Part shown: positions 25,432 to 34,956 of the stretch, one piece after another | Numbering within the stretch: the first letter of the stretch is position 1 | Layout: the number at the start of each line of letters is the position of its first letter | DNA from: CAYMDS01 sp964653195 | GTDB lineage: Bacteria > Patescibacteriota > Microgenomatia > Levybacterales > UBA12049 | DNA length: 64,000 bases | Assembly: GCA_964653195.1 (NCBI GenBank) | Contig: CAZZCX010000004.1 | Location: 1-64,000 of the forward strand | Reading direction: 5' to 3' | Program-made: the position numbers and the translations under genes | The notes under the pieces: generated by a model | Databases searched by the model: none | The model's input: the letters and a program-made list of their open reading frames with translations, nothing else | Told to the model about the DNA's origin: nothing

Positions 25432-28200
25432 CTATCGGCCGTGGCACTTCTTATATTTTTTTCCACTTCCGCACCAGCATGGATCGTTTCTACCTATTTT
25501 TTTATTTACAACTGGCTTGACTATATGTTTACTAGGAGCGCTACCTGCAGCTTGCTGTATACGGTCAGGGCCAGCTGCAAAACCTGCTCTCTGCCCTTTG
25601 CTCTCTGCCTTTTGCTCTTCGTTCTTAATTAAATGCGTATGCTGATGAGGTACTATTTGCGGTTGGATTTTAAAAATTCTATTCACTATCTCATCATCTA
25701 TAGCGAAGACTAATTGCTCAAACATCTTGAATGCCTCATTTTTATATTCAACTAAAGGATCTTTCTGGGCATATCCTCGAAGTCCGATCCCTCCGCGTAA
25801 GTCATCTATAGCATCCAAATGATCCATCCACAATCTATCTATAGAACCTAAAATTACAAATTTTTCCATCTTACGAGTCAATGAGGATCCAAATTGCGTC
25901 TCTTTCTTTTTATAAATATCATGAGCTATATCTTTTAGAAACTCTATCTTCTCCGTAGCTTCATTGCGTTGCATGAGTTGTTTTTCTATCTGCTTTAAAG
26001 AAGAAGTATCAAAAGGAATTACAGTCTGAAATCTTTCTAGAATTCTTTCATTTACCGAATCTGAACTACTATTGTTTTCTGATTCAGCTAGGGATATTTT
26101 TACAAATGTTTCGACTGCTTTGTCTACTTTTTCAAGTGTCTCATCACGAAGCAAACTACCTTCGTCATCTTTGGATTTGGTTTTATTTTGCTCCATATCC
26201 TCTTTCGCTTCAAGTATTCTTCTTCGCATTCCATAAACAATTTCTCTTTGTTTATTTAGAACGTCATCATATTCCACCAAATGCTTACGGATATCGAAAT
26301 TAAATCCTTCTACTTTGACTTGTGCATGCTCTATAGAACGGGTCACAAGAGCATGTTCAAGCGGAACATCCTCAGGCATATTAAACCGTGTCATAAGACC
26401 TGAAATCCGATCTCCGCCGAAAAGCCTCATGATATCGTCATCAAGAGAAACATAAAATCTGCTGGCACCTGGATCTCCTTGTCGACCTGACCGGCCTCTA
26501 AGCTGATTATCGATTCTTCGCGATTCATGACGCTCTGTCCCTATCACATATAAACCACCTAGAGTGAGCACTTCATCGTGCATCTTTTTCCACGCTTTCC
26601 ACTCACTGGAATTTATATCCGGCGTACCATCTTTTCCTTTAGGACTTTCTCCACCAAGTACAATATCTACTCCTCGTCCTGCCATATTTGTAGCCACAGT
26701 TACTGCTCCTTTTTTACCTGCCTGCGCGATAATTTGAGCTTCTCTCGCATGGTTTTTCGCATTTAATACTTCATGTTTGATTCCGCGTCTCCTTAGAAGT
26801 TGTGAAAGAATTTCATTTTTATCTATTGAAGTGGTACCAACCAAAACCGGCTGTCCAATCTTATGGGCATTCTCAATATCATTTACAACAGCTGTCAACT
26901 TAGCTCTAGTTGTCTTATATACAGCATCGGCTGAATCAATACGAATCATTGGGTTGTTGGTAGGTATAACGACTACTTCTAATTTGTAAATTTTCTGAAA
27001 CTCCTCAGCTTCAGTCACCGCTGTACCTGTCATACCAGCAAGGTGCGTATACATGCGGAAATAATTCTGAAGAGAAACAGTGGCCAATGTTTTCGATTCT
27101 CTTTGAATTGGGACACTTTCCTTTGCTTCAATTGCCTGATGTATTCCTTCAGATAGTCTTCTGCCTTCCATCAAGCGACCAGTAAATTCATCAACTAAAA
27201 TTACCTGATTATCACGCACTATATAATCTTTTTCTTTATGAAAAAGAGTACGAGCTTTTAATGCTGCTTCCAAATGATAAACAGTATCAAAATCCTTCTC
27301 ATAAATATCTGTTATACCGTATAGTTTCTCGATTTTTCCTATTCCATGATCCGTAAGATGTGCTGTTCGCAGCTTCTCATCAATTTTATAATCGATATCT
27401 GATGTTAACTTATCAACTACTTTTGAGTATTCGTAATATTTCTGAGAAGGCTCTTCATCAGGCTGTGAGATAATATGCGGAGTCCGGGCTTCATCAATAA
27501 GAACTGAATCTACCTCATCTACAACAGCAAAATAATAACCTCTCTGCGAAAGATCAGATTCTTCTTGAGCCATATTATCGCGTAAATAATCAAAACCAAA
27601 CTCTGAATTAATACCGTATGTTACATCAGCCATATATGCATCCTTTCTCTCCACTGGCTTAAGATGCATTAGGCGATAATCAATGGCTTCTGAATCGGTA
27701 AAGGACGTATCATAGATATACGACTTATCATGAATTATGGAAGATACTTTTACACCTAAGAGATCAAAAACAGGTCCCATCCAACCGGCATCACGACGAG
27801 CGAGGTAATCATTTACTGTGACCAAATGAACATTTTTCCCTGTTAAACTATGCAAATATAAGGCTGGAATAGCAGATAAAGTCTTTCCTTCTCCAGTTTT
27901 CTGTTCTGCTATTTTTCCTCTAGCTAAAGCAATAGAGGCCATAAGCTGAACATCAAAATGCCTAAGACCTAGTGATCTTTTTGAAGCTTCACGTACCAGC
28001 GCAAATGCTTCAGGCAATAGCGAATCGAGAGATTCTCCATCTTTAAATCTTTGTTTAAACTCTTCTGTTTTTTTACTGAAATCTTTTACCTTTAATTTTT
28101 CAGCATCTTTTTCCAATTCATTAATTTGAACCACGATGGAGCTAAGTTTTTTGATTTCTTTATCGTTGGAGTTTATAAAACGGTTGAGGAATGAAAGCAT
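25432..28200 (-). CDS. secA: Protein translocase ATPase SecA
   Basis: 922 residues, full length. It drives preprotein export through SecYEG. QKTGEGKT (about 100-107, Walker A; most relatives have MKTGEGKT or MRTGEGKT), VVDEVDSVLIDEARTP (Walker B), TNMAGRGVDIVLGG and the RRIDNQLRGRSGRQGDPG region of NBD2 are intact. The C-terminal zinc SEC-C motif DPCWCGSGKKYKKCHG is present for SecB or ribosome binding. Between the core and SEC-C a simple repeat codes for EEQKAESKGQRAG. TAGAAT lies 8 nt before the ATG. It is followed at once by the arg promoter. Confidence 0.97.
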   Translation of the reverse strand: MLSFLNRFINSNDKEIKKLSSIVVQINELEKDAEKLKVKDFSKKTEEFKQRFKDGESLDSLLPEAFALVREASKRSLGLRHFDVQLMASIALARGKIAEQKTGEGKTLSAIPALYLHSLTGKNVHLVTVNDYLARRDAGWMGPVFDLLGVKVSSIIHDKSYIYDTSFTDSEAIDYRLMHLKPVERKDAYMADVTYGINSEFGFDYLRDNMAQEESDLSQRGYYFAVVDEVDSVLIDEARTPHIISQPDEEPSQKYYEYSKVVDKLTSDIDYKIDEKLRTAHLTDHGIGKIEKLYGITDIYEKDFDTVYHLEAALKARTLFHKEKDYIVRDNQVILVDEFTGRLMEGRRLSEGIHQAIEAKESVPIQRESKTLATVSLQNYFRMYTHLAGMTGTAVTEAEEFQKIYKLEVVVIPTNNPMIRIDSADAVYKTTRAKLTAVVNDIENAHKIGQPVLVGTTSIDKNEILSQLLRRRGIKHEVLNAKNHAREAQIIAQAGKKGAVTVATNMAGRGVDIVLGGESPKGKDGTPDINSSEWKAWKKMHDEVLTLGGLYVIGTERHESRRIDNQLRGRSGRQGDPGASRFYVSLDDDIMRLFGGDRISGLMTRFNMPEDVPLEHALVTRSIEHAQVKVEGFNFDIRKHLVEYDDVLNKQREIVYGMRRRILEAKEDMEQNKTKSKDDEGSLLRDETLEKVDKAVETFVKISLAESENNSSSDSVNERILERFQTVIPFDTSSLKQIEKQLMQRNEATEKIEFLKDIAHDIYKKKETQFGSSLTRKMEKFVILGSIDRLWMDHLDAIDDLRGGIGLRGYAQKDPLVEYKNEAFKMFEQLVFAIDDEIVNRIFKIQPQIVPHQHTHLIKNEEQKAESKGQRAGFAAGPDRIQQAAGSAPSKHIVKPVVNKKIGRNDPCWCGSGKKYKKCHGR
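25584..25629. repeat. CT-rich short repeat inside secA
   Basis: Two near-identical units CTCTGCCCTTTG / CTCTGCCTTTTG followed by CTCTTCG. It encodes the low-complexity EEQKAESKGQRA in the linker before the SEC-C domain, a place that tolerates insertions. Confidence 0.55.
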
Positions 28201-28208
28201 AGCAACTT

Positions 28209-28214
28209 ATTCTA
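28209..28214 (-). promoter_or_regulatory. -10 box of secA
   Basis: TAGAAT on the minus strand, 8 nt before the secA ATG and preceded by TGT. The transcript would have a leader of about 1-2 nt. Confidence 0.45.
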
Positions 28215-28250
28215 ACATAGAATAGCTTCAATTTAAAGCTATCAGAAACG

Positions 28251-28279
28251 ATAATCCCCTCCGTAGGGCAGGGGATTAT
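28251..28279. terminator. GC-rich hairpin between serS and secA
   Basis: A 10-bp perfect stem ATAATCCCCT / AGGGGATTAT around a 9-nt loop. It lies downstream of serS and upstream of the secA -10 box, so it probably ends the serS transcript, though a good U-run is missing on both strands. It lies in the 255-bp gap, which otherwise shows nothing recognisable. Confidence 0.4.
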
Positions 28280-28455
28280 AAGTAATGCAAATGATAAATT
28301 AAAGAAATTTATCAACTATATCTGCAAGCTTTCCCAAACCGAAAGAAAACAGATACCGGTATGGTCTACTTTTTAAGAAATTTTGTCAAGATTTACAATA
28401 GCTTCGGATATTTACTTTTAGATTGGATTAACAATCAGTTTCAAACACAGAAACA

Positions 28456-29715
28456 TTAAATACCTAATATTTCCTTACCCATGTATTTTTGAAGAACTTG
28501 AGGAATTTTGACAGTTCCATCTTTTGTTTGAAAATTTTCAAGTATTGCTATTATTGTCCTTCCGATAGCAAAAGCAGTCCCATTTAAAACACAAAGGTAC
28601 TTAGTTTTTTCTCCATCTTTATATCGCATATTCAAACGGCGAGATTGAAAATCAGTACACGTAGATGTAGAAGTTACTTCCCGATACTTCTTTTGACTCG
28701 GCATCCATGCTTCAATATCATATTTTCGAGCTGCCGGAAAACCAAGATCCCCTGAGCACATTTTCACAACCTGGTAAGGGATATCCAACGACTGAAAAAG
28801 TTTTTCTTCAAGGCTTAGTAGATACTCATGTTCTTTATCATCTTCACCCTCAGGCACGAAAGATACCATTTCTACCTTATCAAATTGATGAACTCGTAAG
28901 ATACCCCTTGTATCTTTTCCATATGACCCAGCTTCCCGTCTAAATGATGGTGAGAATCCAACATATCGCATTGGCAAATCTTTACTTTTTAGTGTCTCAT
29001 CCATATGCATAGGCACCAATGACTGCTCGGCAGTTCCCACCAAAACTAAATTATCGGATGGAATCTGAAACATATCCTCATCCCCTCCATTTTCCATATA
29101 CCCAAGTCCAGACATTGTCTCACGCTTTATAAGGACAGGTGGAGCTACCGGAATAAAACCTTCCGCAGTAAGTAAATCCAATGCAAAACGAACGAGGGCC
29201 CACTGAAGAAATACTCCGTCTCCCTTCAAATATGCAAATCTGGCACCTGATACTTTCGCAGCTCTTTCCATATCCAGAATTCCTAAGCTTTCTCCCAGCT
29301 CTAGATGATCTTTGGGAATAAATGCGAATTGGTTAGGCTCTTTATATTTTCTGATTACATCATTTTCGCTATCATCCTTACCTGTTTTTACATCTGTTTT
29401 TGGTGGATTCGGAATAGTAAGAAGTATAATATGAAGTGCATCTTGTAGTTTTTTCAATTCTAAATCCGCTTTATCAAGATCAGCTTTAAGTAATTTACCC
29501 TTCTCAATTAGAGATTTTCTTTCATCGTCTTTAGCAATTGAGACTTGTTTGGCGAATATATTTCTCTGTTCTCTAAACTTTTGAGTTTCAAGAATTAATG
29601 GCTTTATTTTAGATGCCAGCTCTACAATTTTTTCAACATCTATAGTTACGCCTTTACTCAAAGCAGAATCTTTTATCAATTCTGGATTTTCTAATATGTA
29701 ATTTAAATCAAGCAT
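28456..29715 (-). CDS. serS: Seryl-tRNA synthetase
   Basis: 419 residues from the ATG at 29715, giving the standard N-terminus MLDLNYILENPELIKDS. A longer frame to a TTG at 29760 has no family support. The N-terminal part (about 30-110) is the antiparallel coiled-coil tRNA-binding arm. The class II core shows TAEQSLVPMH, the motif 2 region FSPSFRREAGSYGKDTRGILRVHQF and the motif 3 end NGTAFAIGRTIIAILE. TATAAT stands 16 nt before the ATG. It charges tRNA-Ser (and tRNA-Sec where present). Confidence 0.95.
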   Translation of the reverse strand: MLDLNYILENPELIKDSALSKGVTIDVEKIVELASKIKPLILETQKFREQRNIFAKQVSIAKDDERKSLIEKGKLLKADLDKADLELKKLQDALHIILLTIPNPPKTDVKTGKDDSENDVIRKYKEPNQFAFIPKDHLELGESLGILDMERAAKVSGARFAYLKGDGVFLQWALVRFALDLLTAEGFIPVAPPVLIKRETMSGLGYMENGGDEDMFQIPSDNLVLVGTAEQSLVPMHMDETLKSKDLPMRYVGFSPSFRREAGSYGKDTRGILRVHQFDKVEMVSFVPEGEDDKEHEYLLSLEEKLFQSLDIPYQVVKMCSGDLGFPAARKYDIEAWMPSQKKYREVTSTSTCTDFQSRRLNMRYKDGEKTKYLCVLNGTAFAIGRTIIAILENFQTKDGTVKIPQVLQKYMGKEILGI

Positions 29716-29845
29716 ACTATTTACTAAAGGGATTATATTCCATTTACTAAAACCGGTCAACTTGAACCTGCAGCTAGATTAAATCTATTATTAATTTCAA
29801 ATACAGATTGTGGGTATTTAGATATAAATTATTTATATAGGAGAG

Positions 29846-30226
29846 CTACTTTTTCTTAGCTTTACGGGGTGTAGCTTTAGTTTTACTTGCGCTTGAAACT
29901 TTCGCTTTAGCAGCTTTTTTCGCAGTCTTTACCGCCTTGGCAGCTTTTGTAGCCTTTACAGATTTCTTTTTACTTACGACTCCTGATAACGCTCCGCTTG
30001 CCACTTTTGTAAGAGATGATTTAAGCCTTGCTGCCTTATTATCATGAAGTATATTTTTTTTTGCGGCTTTATCTATAGCTTGATAAGCAGCAGAAATAGC
30101 TTCAGTAGTTTTCTCAAGCTTGGCCACTTTTAGTAATTTCTTGTATGCTTTTTTGATCTTCAAGTTGTCAGCTGTACGCTTTTTATCCTGTCTAAGCTTT
30201 TTTTTGGCGTGTTTTAATACTGGCAT
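29846..30226 (-). CDS. rpsT: Small ribosomal subunit protein bS20 with lysine/alanine-rich tail
   Basis: 126 residues. The first 85 or so are bS20: MPVLKHAKKKLRQDKKRT, then NIKKAYKKLLK-type helices and AAKKNILHDNKAARLKSSLTKV. Usual bS20 ends near residue 85-90. Here about 40 more residues follow, nearly all K, A, S and T (KATKAAKAVKTAKKAAKAK and onward), resembling the tails of bacterial H1-like proteins. It binds 16S rRNA at the 30S body. A strong leaderless promoter lies directly upstream. Confidence 0.93.
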   Translation of the reverse strand: MPVLKHAKKKLRQDKKRTADNLKIKKAYKKLLKVAKLEKTTEAISAAYQAIDKAAKKNILHDNKAARLKSSLTKVASGALSGVVSKKKSVKATKAAKAVKTAKKAAKAKVSSASKTKATPRKAKKK

Positions 30227-30232
30227 TCACGT

Positions 30233-30261
30233 ATTTTAGCATGCTATACTTGAAAAGACAA
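30233..30261 (-). promoter_or_regulatory. Promoter of rpsT, leaderless
   Basis: TTGTCT (30261-30256), 17 bp, TAAAAT with TGC in front (30238-30233), then exactly 6 nt to the ATG. An mRNA without 5' leader is predicted for a ribosomal protein gene. Confidence 0.7.
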
Positions 30262-30282
30262 TATCAACAAGATATTTGGAGG

Positions 30283-30359
30283 CTAAGATATTGAGATATT
30301 AAGCAATTTTCTCCCTAATTATCTTAATATCCTTATATCTTAATAACTTAATATCTTAG
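30283..30359. repeat. Palindromic AT-rich intergenic repeat, copy 1
   Basis: A left arm CTAAGATATTGAGATATTAAG and a right arm ending CTTAATATCTTAG can fold into a long AT hairpin. The unit TTAATATCTTA recurs inside. A closely related element lies at 41297-41373, also just before a plus-strand gene. Confidence 0.7.
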
Positions 30360-30362
30360 TCT

Positions 30363-32102
30363 ATGCCTCAAAATATCATCCAAAGGGGAGCAAATTTAAT
30401 TTTAAAAAGGCAAACAAATATTCTTTCAGCGGCCTATATCATAATGGCTACTGTAGTTTTTTCACAAATATTGGGAGTTGTGAGACAAAGATTGCTTGCT
30501 TCAATTTTCAGTGTTTCAAATACCCTGGGTATATATGACTACTCTACACTACTTCCTGAAACACTATTTCAGCTTACAATAACCGCAGCTTTGTCTAGCG
30601 CATTTATACCAGTTTTTTCTGAATATTTAGCAAAAGATAAAGAAAAGGAAGGACACATAATGGCATCAACGCTACTGTCTTTAGGTATGTTTATTTTCGC
30701 CATAATCTCAATAATACTTGGAGTTTTCGCACCTTTCTTTTTAAGTTTCTTTAATCAAGGCGGACAATTTACAGCTTCTCAAATGTCACTTATGGCCAAT
30801 TTAATGCGCGTATTCACCATCGGACAACTCCTTTTTATAATAGGAACATTTATCTCGGCATTCTTACAATCATATAATCATTTTTTTATCTCTGGTATTG
30901 CTGCAGCTTTATATAACCTAGGTACCATAATAGGAGTTTTATCTCTTTCGTCTACAATTGGAATTTATTCAGCACCCGTAGGAAATATTATTGGTGCTGT
31001 GATTTATATACTTGTCCAAATACCCTTAGCCAGAAAAGTAGGGTTTTCTTTCATACCTTCAACGCGTTATATATTTTCGGAAGGTATAAAAAGAATCGGT
31101 ATTCTTATGTGGCCTCGGACAATTTCTTTAATTATTTTTCAGGCTGGAACACTTATTCTCGCTTCTTTCATATCTTTTCTGGGAGATCCCGGGAGAATGT
31201 ATGTTATTTATAATTTCGCTAAAACTCTTGCATTTGCACCTGTCGCACTTTTCGGAGCGAGTATCGCACAAGCTGCTTTTCCTGTGCTCTCAAGAGAAAA
31301 AAATAATCCTGAAGAGTTTAAGGCTACATTTATGACAAGCTTTAACCAGATCCTCTATATCATTCTTCCCATCGCAGTACTTATACTTATCCTTCGTGTA
31401 CCATTAGTCAGATTCGCATATGGAGCTGACAAGGTAGACTGGGATGCTACAGTCGCAATCGGTAGAACAGTCGCATACTTCACTATAGCTATTGCAGCGC
31501 AAGCTTTGATCAACTTGGTGTCCCGAGCGTTTTATGCTTTGCATGACACTAAATCTCCGCTTATCATCGGCGCTTTAACTACTATCATCATGCTTGTAAT
31601 TGCATATGTTTCTATTCTCATTTATCAAACAGGGTTACAAGAATTTGCACTACCTTATTCATTTTTCGAGGGCGTTACTTCAGGCAGTATAAATTTTAAT
31701 TTCGGTACAGACGGAATTGCTTTTGCATATTCTATGGGTAGTTTACTGAATTTAGTTATACTGCTTGTAATCCTAGACAATAAGACTGGTGGATTTCATC
31801 GTAAAAAACAAATTAAAACATTTCTAAAAGTAGGCGTAGCTTCTCTTTTAATGGCTTTTGCATTATATATACCAATAAAACTACTAGATCAGTTAGTTTT
31901 TGATACAACTCGCACAATAAATCTTATTTTTCTAACAGGAATATCAAGCGCTATTGGCTTGTCTCTTTACCTTTTACTTACCTGGTTATTTGATGTTAAA
32001 GAAGCAAAAACATATCTGCTCATTTTCAAAAAACTCGGCAACTGGAAAGAGATACTTGGAATATCAGATGAAACCATCGATGGTACAAGGGTAAATCCAT
32101 AA
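30363..32102 (+). CDS. murJ: Lipid II flippase MurJ (MviN family)
   Basis: 579 residues with about 14 hydrophobic segments. It moves lipid-linked peptidoglycan precursor to the outer face of the membrane. The N-terminal AAYIIMATVVFSQILGVVRQRLLASIFSVS is the MOP-family pattern with the conserved Arg residues of the MurJ cavity. LPETLFQLTITAALSSAFIPVFSEYLAKD and SIAQAAFPVLSREKNNPEEF are typical MurJ strings, and the 14-helix layout separates it from shorter MATE proteins. It begins only 3 bp after a palindromic repeat and is followed after 1 bp by a hydrolase gene. Confidence 0.92.
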   Translation: MPQNIIQRGANLILKRQTNILSAAYIIMATVVFSQILGVVRQRLLASIFSVSNTLGIYDYSTLLPETLFQLTITAALSSAFIPVFSEYLAKDKEKEGHIMASTLLSLGMFIFAIISIILGVFAPFFLSFFNQGGQFTASQMSLMANLMRVFTIGQLLFIIGTFISAFLQSYNHFFISGIAAALYNLGTIIGVLSLSSTIGIYSAPVGNIIGAVIYILVQIPLARKVGFSFIPSTRYIFSEGIKRIGILMWPRTISLIIFQAGTLILASFISFLGDPGRMYVIYNFAKTLAFAPVALFGASIAQAAFPVLSREKNNPEEFKATFMTSFNQILYIILPIAVLILILRVPLVRFAYGADKVDWDATVAIGRTVAYFTIAIAAQALINLVSRAFYALHDTKSPLIIGALTTIIMLVIAYVSILIYQTGLQEFALPYSFFEGVTSGSINFNFGTDGIAFAYSMGSLLNLVILLVILDNKTGGFHRKKQIKTFLKVGVASLLMAFALYIPIKLLDQLVFDTTRTINLIFLTGISSAIGLSLYLLLTWLFDVKEAKTYLLIFKKLGNWKEILGISDETIDGTRVNP

Positions 32103-32103
32103 T

Positions 32104-32751
32104 ATGATTACACACGCTTTAATTTTATGCGGTTTTTCATATAGAAAAAATAATTACAACAGCTTAATTCAAACCGCACCACATAATTGGAAATTTCACG
32201 AATTTAATTACTTCGATGTATTAACCTCAAGCAGCAATAATCGCTTTTCAGAGGGAATAAAAAAATATCTTAATAACCTAAATATTAATAAGGTCACGAT
32301 AATTGCGCATTCACTTGGCGGTGCATATGCAATCGATTTTGCATATCACCATCCTGAAATGGTGAAAAATATATATTTATTAAATACTGTCGGTATAAAA
32401 CATAAATATTTATTATTCAAATTCATACAACTCTCAATAAAAAACAAAAGGAATAATTTCAGCAAGCATTTCATTGATGATATCAAGGGATTATCCAGTA
32501 TTCTTAAAACGCCTGTTAGGCATCTAAGACTACTTAAATACGTAGAGGGAATGAATCTTGAAGTTAGAGCTGCGAAAATCAAAGCTAATACTACATTAAT
32601 TTGGGGTGAAGATGATTATCTACTACCATTAAGTGATGCGAAAAAGTTAAACAATCTGATAAAAAACTCAAAGCTAATTACATTAAAAAATACTGGCCAT
32701 GACTGGCCCCTTTACTCCCCAGAATTATTTTGGAAGAACACGGAGGATTAA
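32104..32751 (+). CDS. Alpha/beta hydrolase
   Basis: 215 residues. The nucleophile elbow IIAHSLGGAYAID (Ser70) follows a beta strand. IWGEDDYLLPLSDA supplies the acid, and NTGHDWPLYSP the histidine. It is a small serine hydrolase without a lid domain. Substrate unknown. It begins 1 bp after murJ, so it is co-transcribed, but a role in peptidoglycan cannot be claimed. Convergent with groEL. Confidence 0.82.
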   Translation: MITHALILCGFSYRKNNYNSLIQTAPHNWKFHEFNYFDVLTSSSNNRFSEGIKKYLNNLNINKVTIIAHSLGGAYAIDFAYHHPEMVKNIYLLNTVGIKHKYLLFKFIQLSIKNKRNNFSKHFIDDIKGLSSILKTPVRHLRLLKYVEGMNLEVRAAKIKANTTLIWGEDDYLLPLSDAKKLNNLIKNSKLITLKNTGHDWPLYSPELFWKNTED

Positions 32752-32785
32752 TCTATTCTTATCACGTTTTTCAGGAAAATAAGCA

Positions 32786-32809
32786 CAAAAAAACCGCTAC
32801 TCACGGTTT
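32786..32809 (-). terminator. Intrinsic terminator after groEL
   Basis: On the minus strand AAACCG, a 7-nt loop and CGGTTT are followed by a run of seven T residues (complement of 32793-32787). It lies about 37 bp after the groEL stop. Confidence 0.8.
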
Positions 32810-32845
32810 GTGTATTGAACCATTTACCTTTAACTATTTACCACT

Positions 32846-34510
32846 TTAATAGTCCATTCCTCCCATACCACCCATACCACCTGGCATTGCTGGTACAGCC
32901 GGTTTTTCTTCTGGTAAATCGGTAATCAATGCTTCAGTTGTAAGAATCATAGTCGCAACTGAGATAGCATTCTCTACAGCAGTACGTACTACCTTTAAGG
33001 GATCAATGATACCTTCTTTTATCATATCGACAGGTTTTGCATTTTCAACTGAATCAAGAGTAAGTACATTAAAACCTTGACCTGTAGCACTCATCTCTCT
33101 CGCTTTTGCTATCAATTGTCCAGCGTCAAGTCCTGCATTTGTAATTAGTTTAACAAATGGTGCTTCAAGTGCATTTTTTACAATCTCAAATCCAAATATT
33201 TCTTCTCTACTTGCTCCAGCTTTTTCTAATTCTTTCCGATCCATTCTACGTGCTACGTCTAAGAGTGCTACAGCGCCTCCGGGTACAATTCCTTCTTCTA
33301 ACGCAGCTTTTGTAGCAGCTACAGCATCATTGACTCTTTCTTTTTTATCTTTCAACTCTACTTCAGTTGCTGCACCTACATTTATAACAGCCACACCTCC
33401 TGTAAGTTTTGCAAGTCTTTCTTGAAGTTTCTCACGATCAAACTCAGAAGTGTTTTCATCAATAGCTCTTCTGATTTGAGAAACTCTCGCTTTTATACCA
33501 GAAACTTCACCTTTACCACCTATTATTCTTGCATTTTCTTTATCCGCCCATACCTTATCTGCTGTTCCACAATCTTCAATCGTTACACTGTCAAGTTTAC
33601 GACCTGTATCCTCAGAAATGACAGTAGCACCAGTCAAAATTGCGATGTCTTCAAGCATTTCTTTTCTCCTATCTCCAAAACCAGGAGCTTTAATAGCTAA
33701 AGTATTAAATGTGCCTCTAAGTTTATTTACAACAAGCGTTGCAAGCGCTTCACCGTCAATATCATCTGCGATAATTACCAAATTCTTAGATACCTTAACG
33801 AGATTTTCCAAAAAGGGAAGTAAATCTTGAAGTGATGAAATCTTTTTATCAGTTACAAGAATGTATGGATTTTCAATTTCCGCTTCCATTCGATCTGAAT
33901 TAGTTACGAAATAAGCTGAAACATAACCTTTGTCAAATTCCATTCCCTCCTTATATTCAATTTCGGTAGAAAGACCACGACCCTCCTCAACTGTTACGAC
34001 ACCATCTTTTCCTACCTTATTCAAAGCATCAGCAATAAGTATACCAAGCTGTGCATCTCCTGCTGATATAGTTGCTACGTTTGCGATATCTGATGCTTTA
34101 ATGGCTTTACCCATTTTCTTTAACTCTGCAACTACATACTGACTTGCCTTATCAAGTCCGCGTCTCATGATCATAGGGTTCGCGCCAGCTGTAATCATTT
34201 TTATACCTTCAGCAGCAATTGCTTGTGTCAAAACAGTGGATGTGGTAGTACCGTCTCCGGCAACATCTGCAGTTTTTGATGCAGCTTGCTTAACAAGCTG
34301 TGCTCCCATATTCTTAAATGGATCTTTAAGCTCAATTTCCTTTGCGACAGAAACTCCATCATGAACTACTGATGGTGCTCCCCATTTCTTATCAAGAGCT
34401 ACATTTCGTCCTCTAGGTCCAAGAGTTGTCGCAACTGCATCAGCTAACTCGTCAACTCCTTCTTTTAATAATCTTCGTGCTTCTGCACCGTATTTAATTT
34501 GTTTTGCCAT
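32846..34510 (-). CDS. groL: Chaperonin GroEL (60 kDa, group I)
   Basis: 554 residues, full length. It forms the folding chamber with GroES. DKKWGAPSVVHDGVSVAKEIEL, the ATP-binding VAGDGTTTSTVLTQAI, and GTFNTLAIKAPGFGDRRKEML are conserved. EEGIVPGGAVALLD and the C-terminal GGMGG repeat (ending GGMDY) are typical. AAAGGAA lies 3-8 nt before the ATG. It is second in the groES-groEL operon with a 99-bp spacer that contains simple repeats. Confidence 0.98.
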   Translation of the reverse strand: MAKQIKYGAEARRLLKEGVDELADAVATTLGPRGRNVALDKKWGAPSVVHDGVSVAKEIELKDPFKNMGAQLVKQAASKTADVAGDGTTTSTVLTQAIAAEGIKMITAGANPMIMRRGLDKASQYVVAELKKMGKAIKASDIANVATISAGDAQLGILIADALNKVGKDGVVTVEEGRGLSTEIEYKEGMEFDKGYVSAYFVTNSDRMEAEIENPYILVTDKKISSLQDLLPFLENLVKVSKNLVIIADDIDGEALATLVVNKLRGTFNTLAIKAPGFGDRRKEMLEDIAILTGATVISEDTGRKLDSVTIEDCGTADKVWADKENARIIGGKGEVSGIKARVSQIRRAIDENTSEFDREKLQERLAKLTGGVAVINVGAATEVELKDKKERVNDAVAATKAALEEGIVPGGAVALLDVARRMDRKELEKAGASREEIFGFEIVKNALEAPFVKLITNAGLDAGQLIAKAREMSATGQGFNVLTLDSVENAKPVDMIKEGIIDPLKVVRTAVENAISVATMILTTEALITDLPEEKPAVPAMPGGMGGMGGMDY

Positions 34511-34529
34511 ATGTTCCTTTCAGTCAAAA

Positions 34530-34606
34530 TTAAAGATTAGAAATAAAAACTCAGATATATTTTTGATTTTTGATCTGTATTTTTGAGATCTGATCTTTGA
34601 TTTATT
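34530..34606. repeat. Simple ATCAAAAATCAAA-type repeat between groES and groEL
   Basis: A stretch of repeated GATTTTTGAT / GATCTG / GATCTTTGATTT units inside the operon spacer. The same kind of sequence enters the lepA reading frame at 37596-37630. Confidence 0.5.
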
Positions 34607-34609
34607 ATT

Positions 34610-34909
34610 TTACAAAACTATTGCTAGTAAATCTGATTGTTTTACTAATTTCCACTCTTCATTATTTACCTTAACTTCATTTCCGCCCCATTTGGTATAC
34701 ATAACTTTCATACCTACTTTTACTATCATTGCTGTTTTTTTGCCATCTTCATTTACAGCACCTTCACCTACTGCCATAACTTCGCCAACTTGTGGTTTTT
34801 CTTTTGCTGTTTCGGGTAGATAAATTCCGCTTTTTGTTTTTACTTCGGCATCTACTGGTCTTACTAAGATATTATCAAATAATGGTTTTATGTTAAATTT
34901 GCTTGCCAT
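34610..34909 (-). CDS. groS: Co-chaperonin GroES
   Basis: 99 residues. NIKPLFDNILVRPVDAEVKTKSGIYLPETAKEKPQVGEVMAVGEG is the GroES core with the mobile loop at about residues 20-35 (EVKTKSGIYLPETA). KVGMKVMYTKWGGNEVKVNNEEWKLVKQSDLLAIV closes the fold. First gene of the groESL operon, with a strong promoter and a CIRCE-like element in the leader. Confidence 0.97.
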   Translation of the reverse strand: MASKFNIKPLFDNILVRPVDAEVKTKSGIYLPETAKEKPQVGEVMAVGEGAVNEDGKKTAMIVKVGMKVMYTKWGGNEVKVNNEEWKLVKQSDLLAIVL

Positions 34910-34929
34910 AATAAGCTTTTTTGATTATT

Positions 34930-34956
34930 TAATCACTTGCAAAGTATCACTGCTAA
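34930..34956 (-). promoter_or_regulatory. CIRCE-like inverted repeat in the groESL leader
   Basis: Half-sites TAATCACTT and CACTGCTAA are separated by exactly 9 bp. They match the CIRCE consensus (TTAGCACTC-N9-GAGTGCTAA) at 6 of 9 and 7 of 9 positions. The element begins directly after the -10 box, where HrcA represses in other bacteria. It is degenerate, so it is given as a candidate only. Confidence 0.45.

Noticed and set aside
29716..29760. TTG start of serS at 29760
   Set aside because: SerRS proteins begin at MLDL. The TATAAT box lies inside the extra part.
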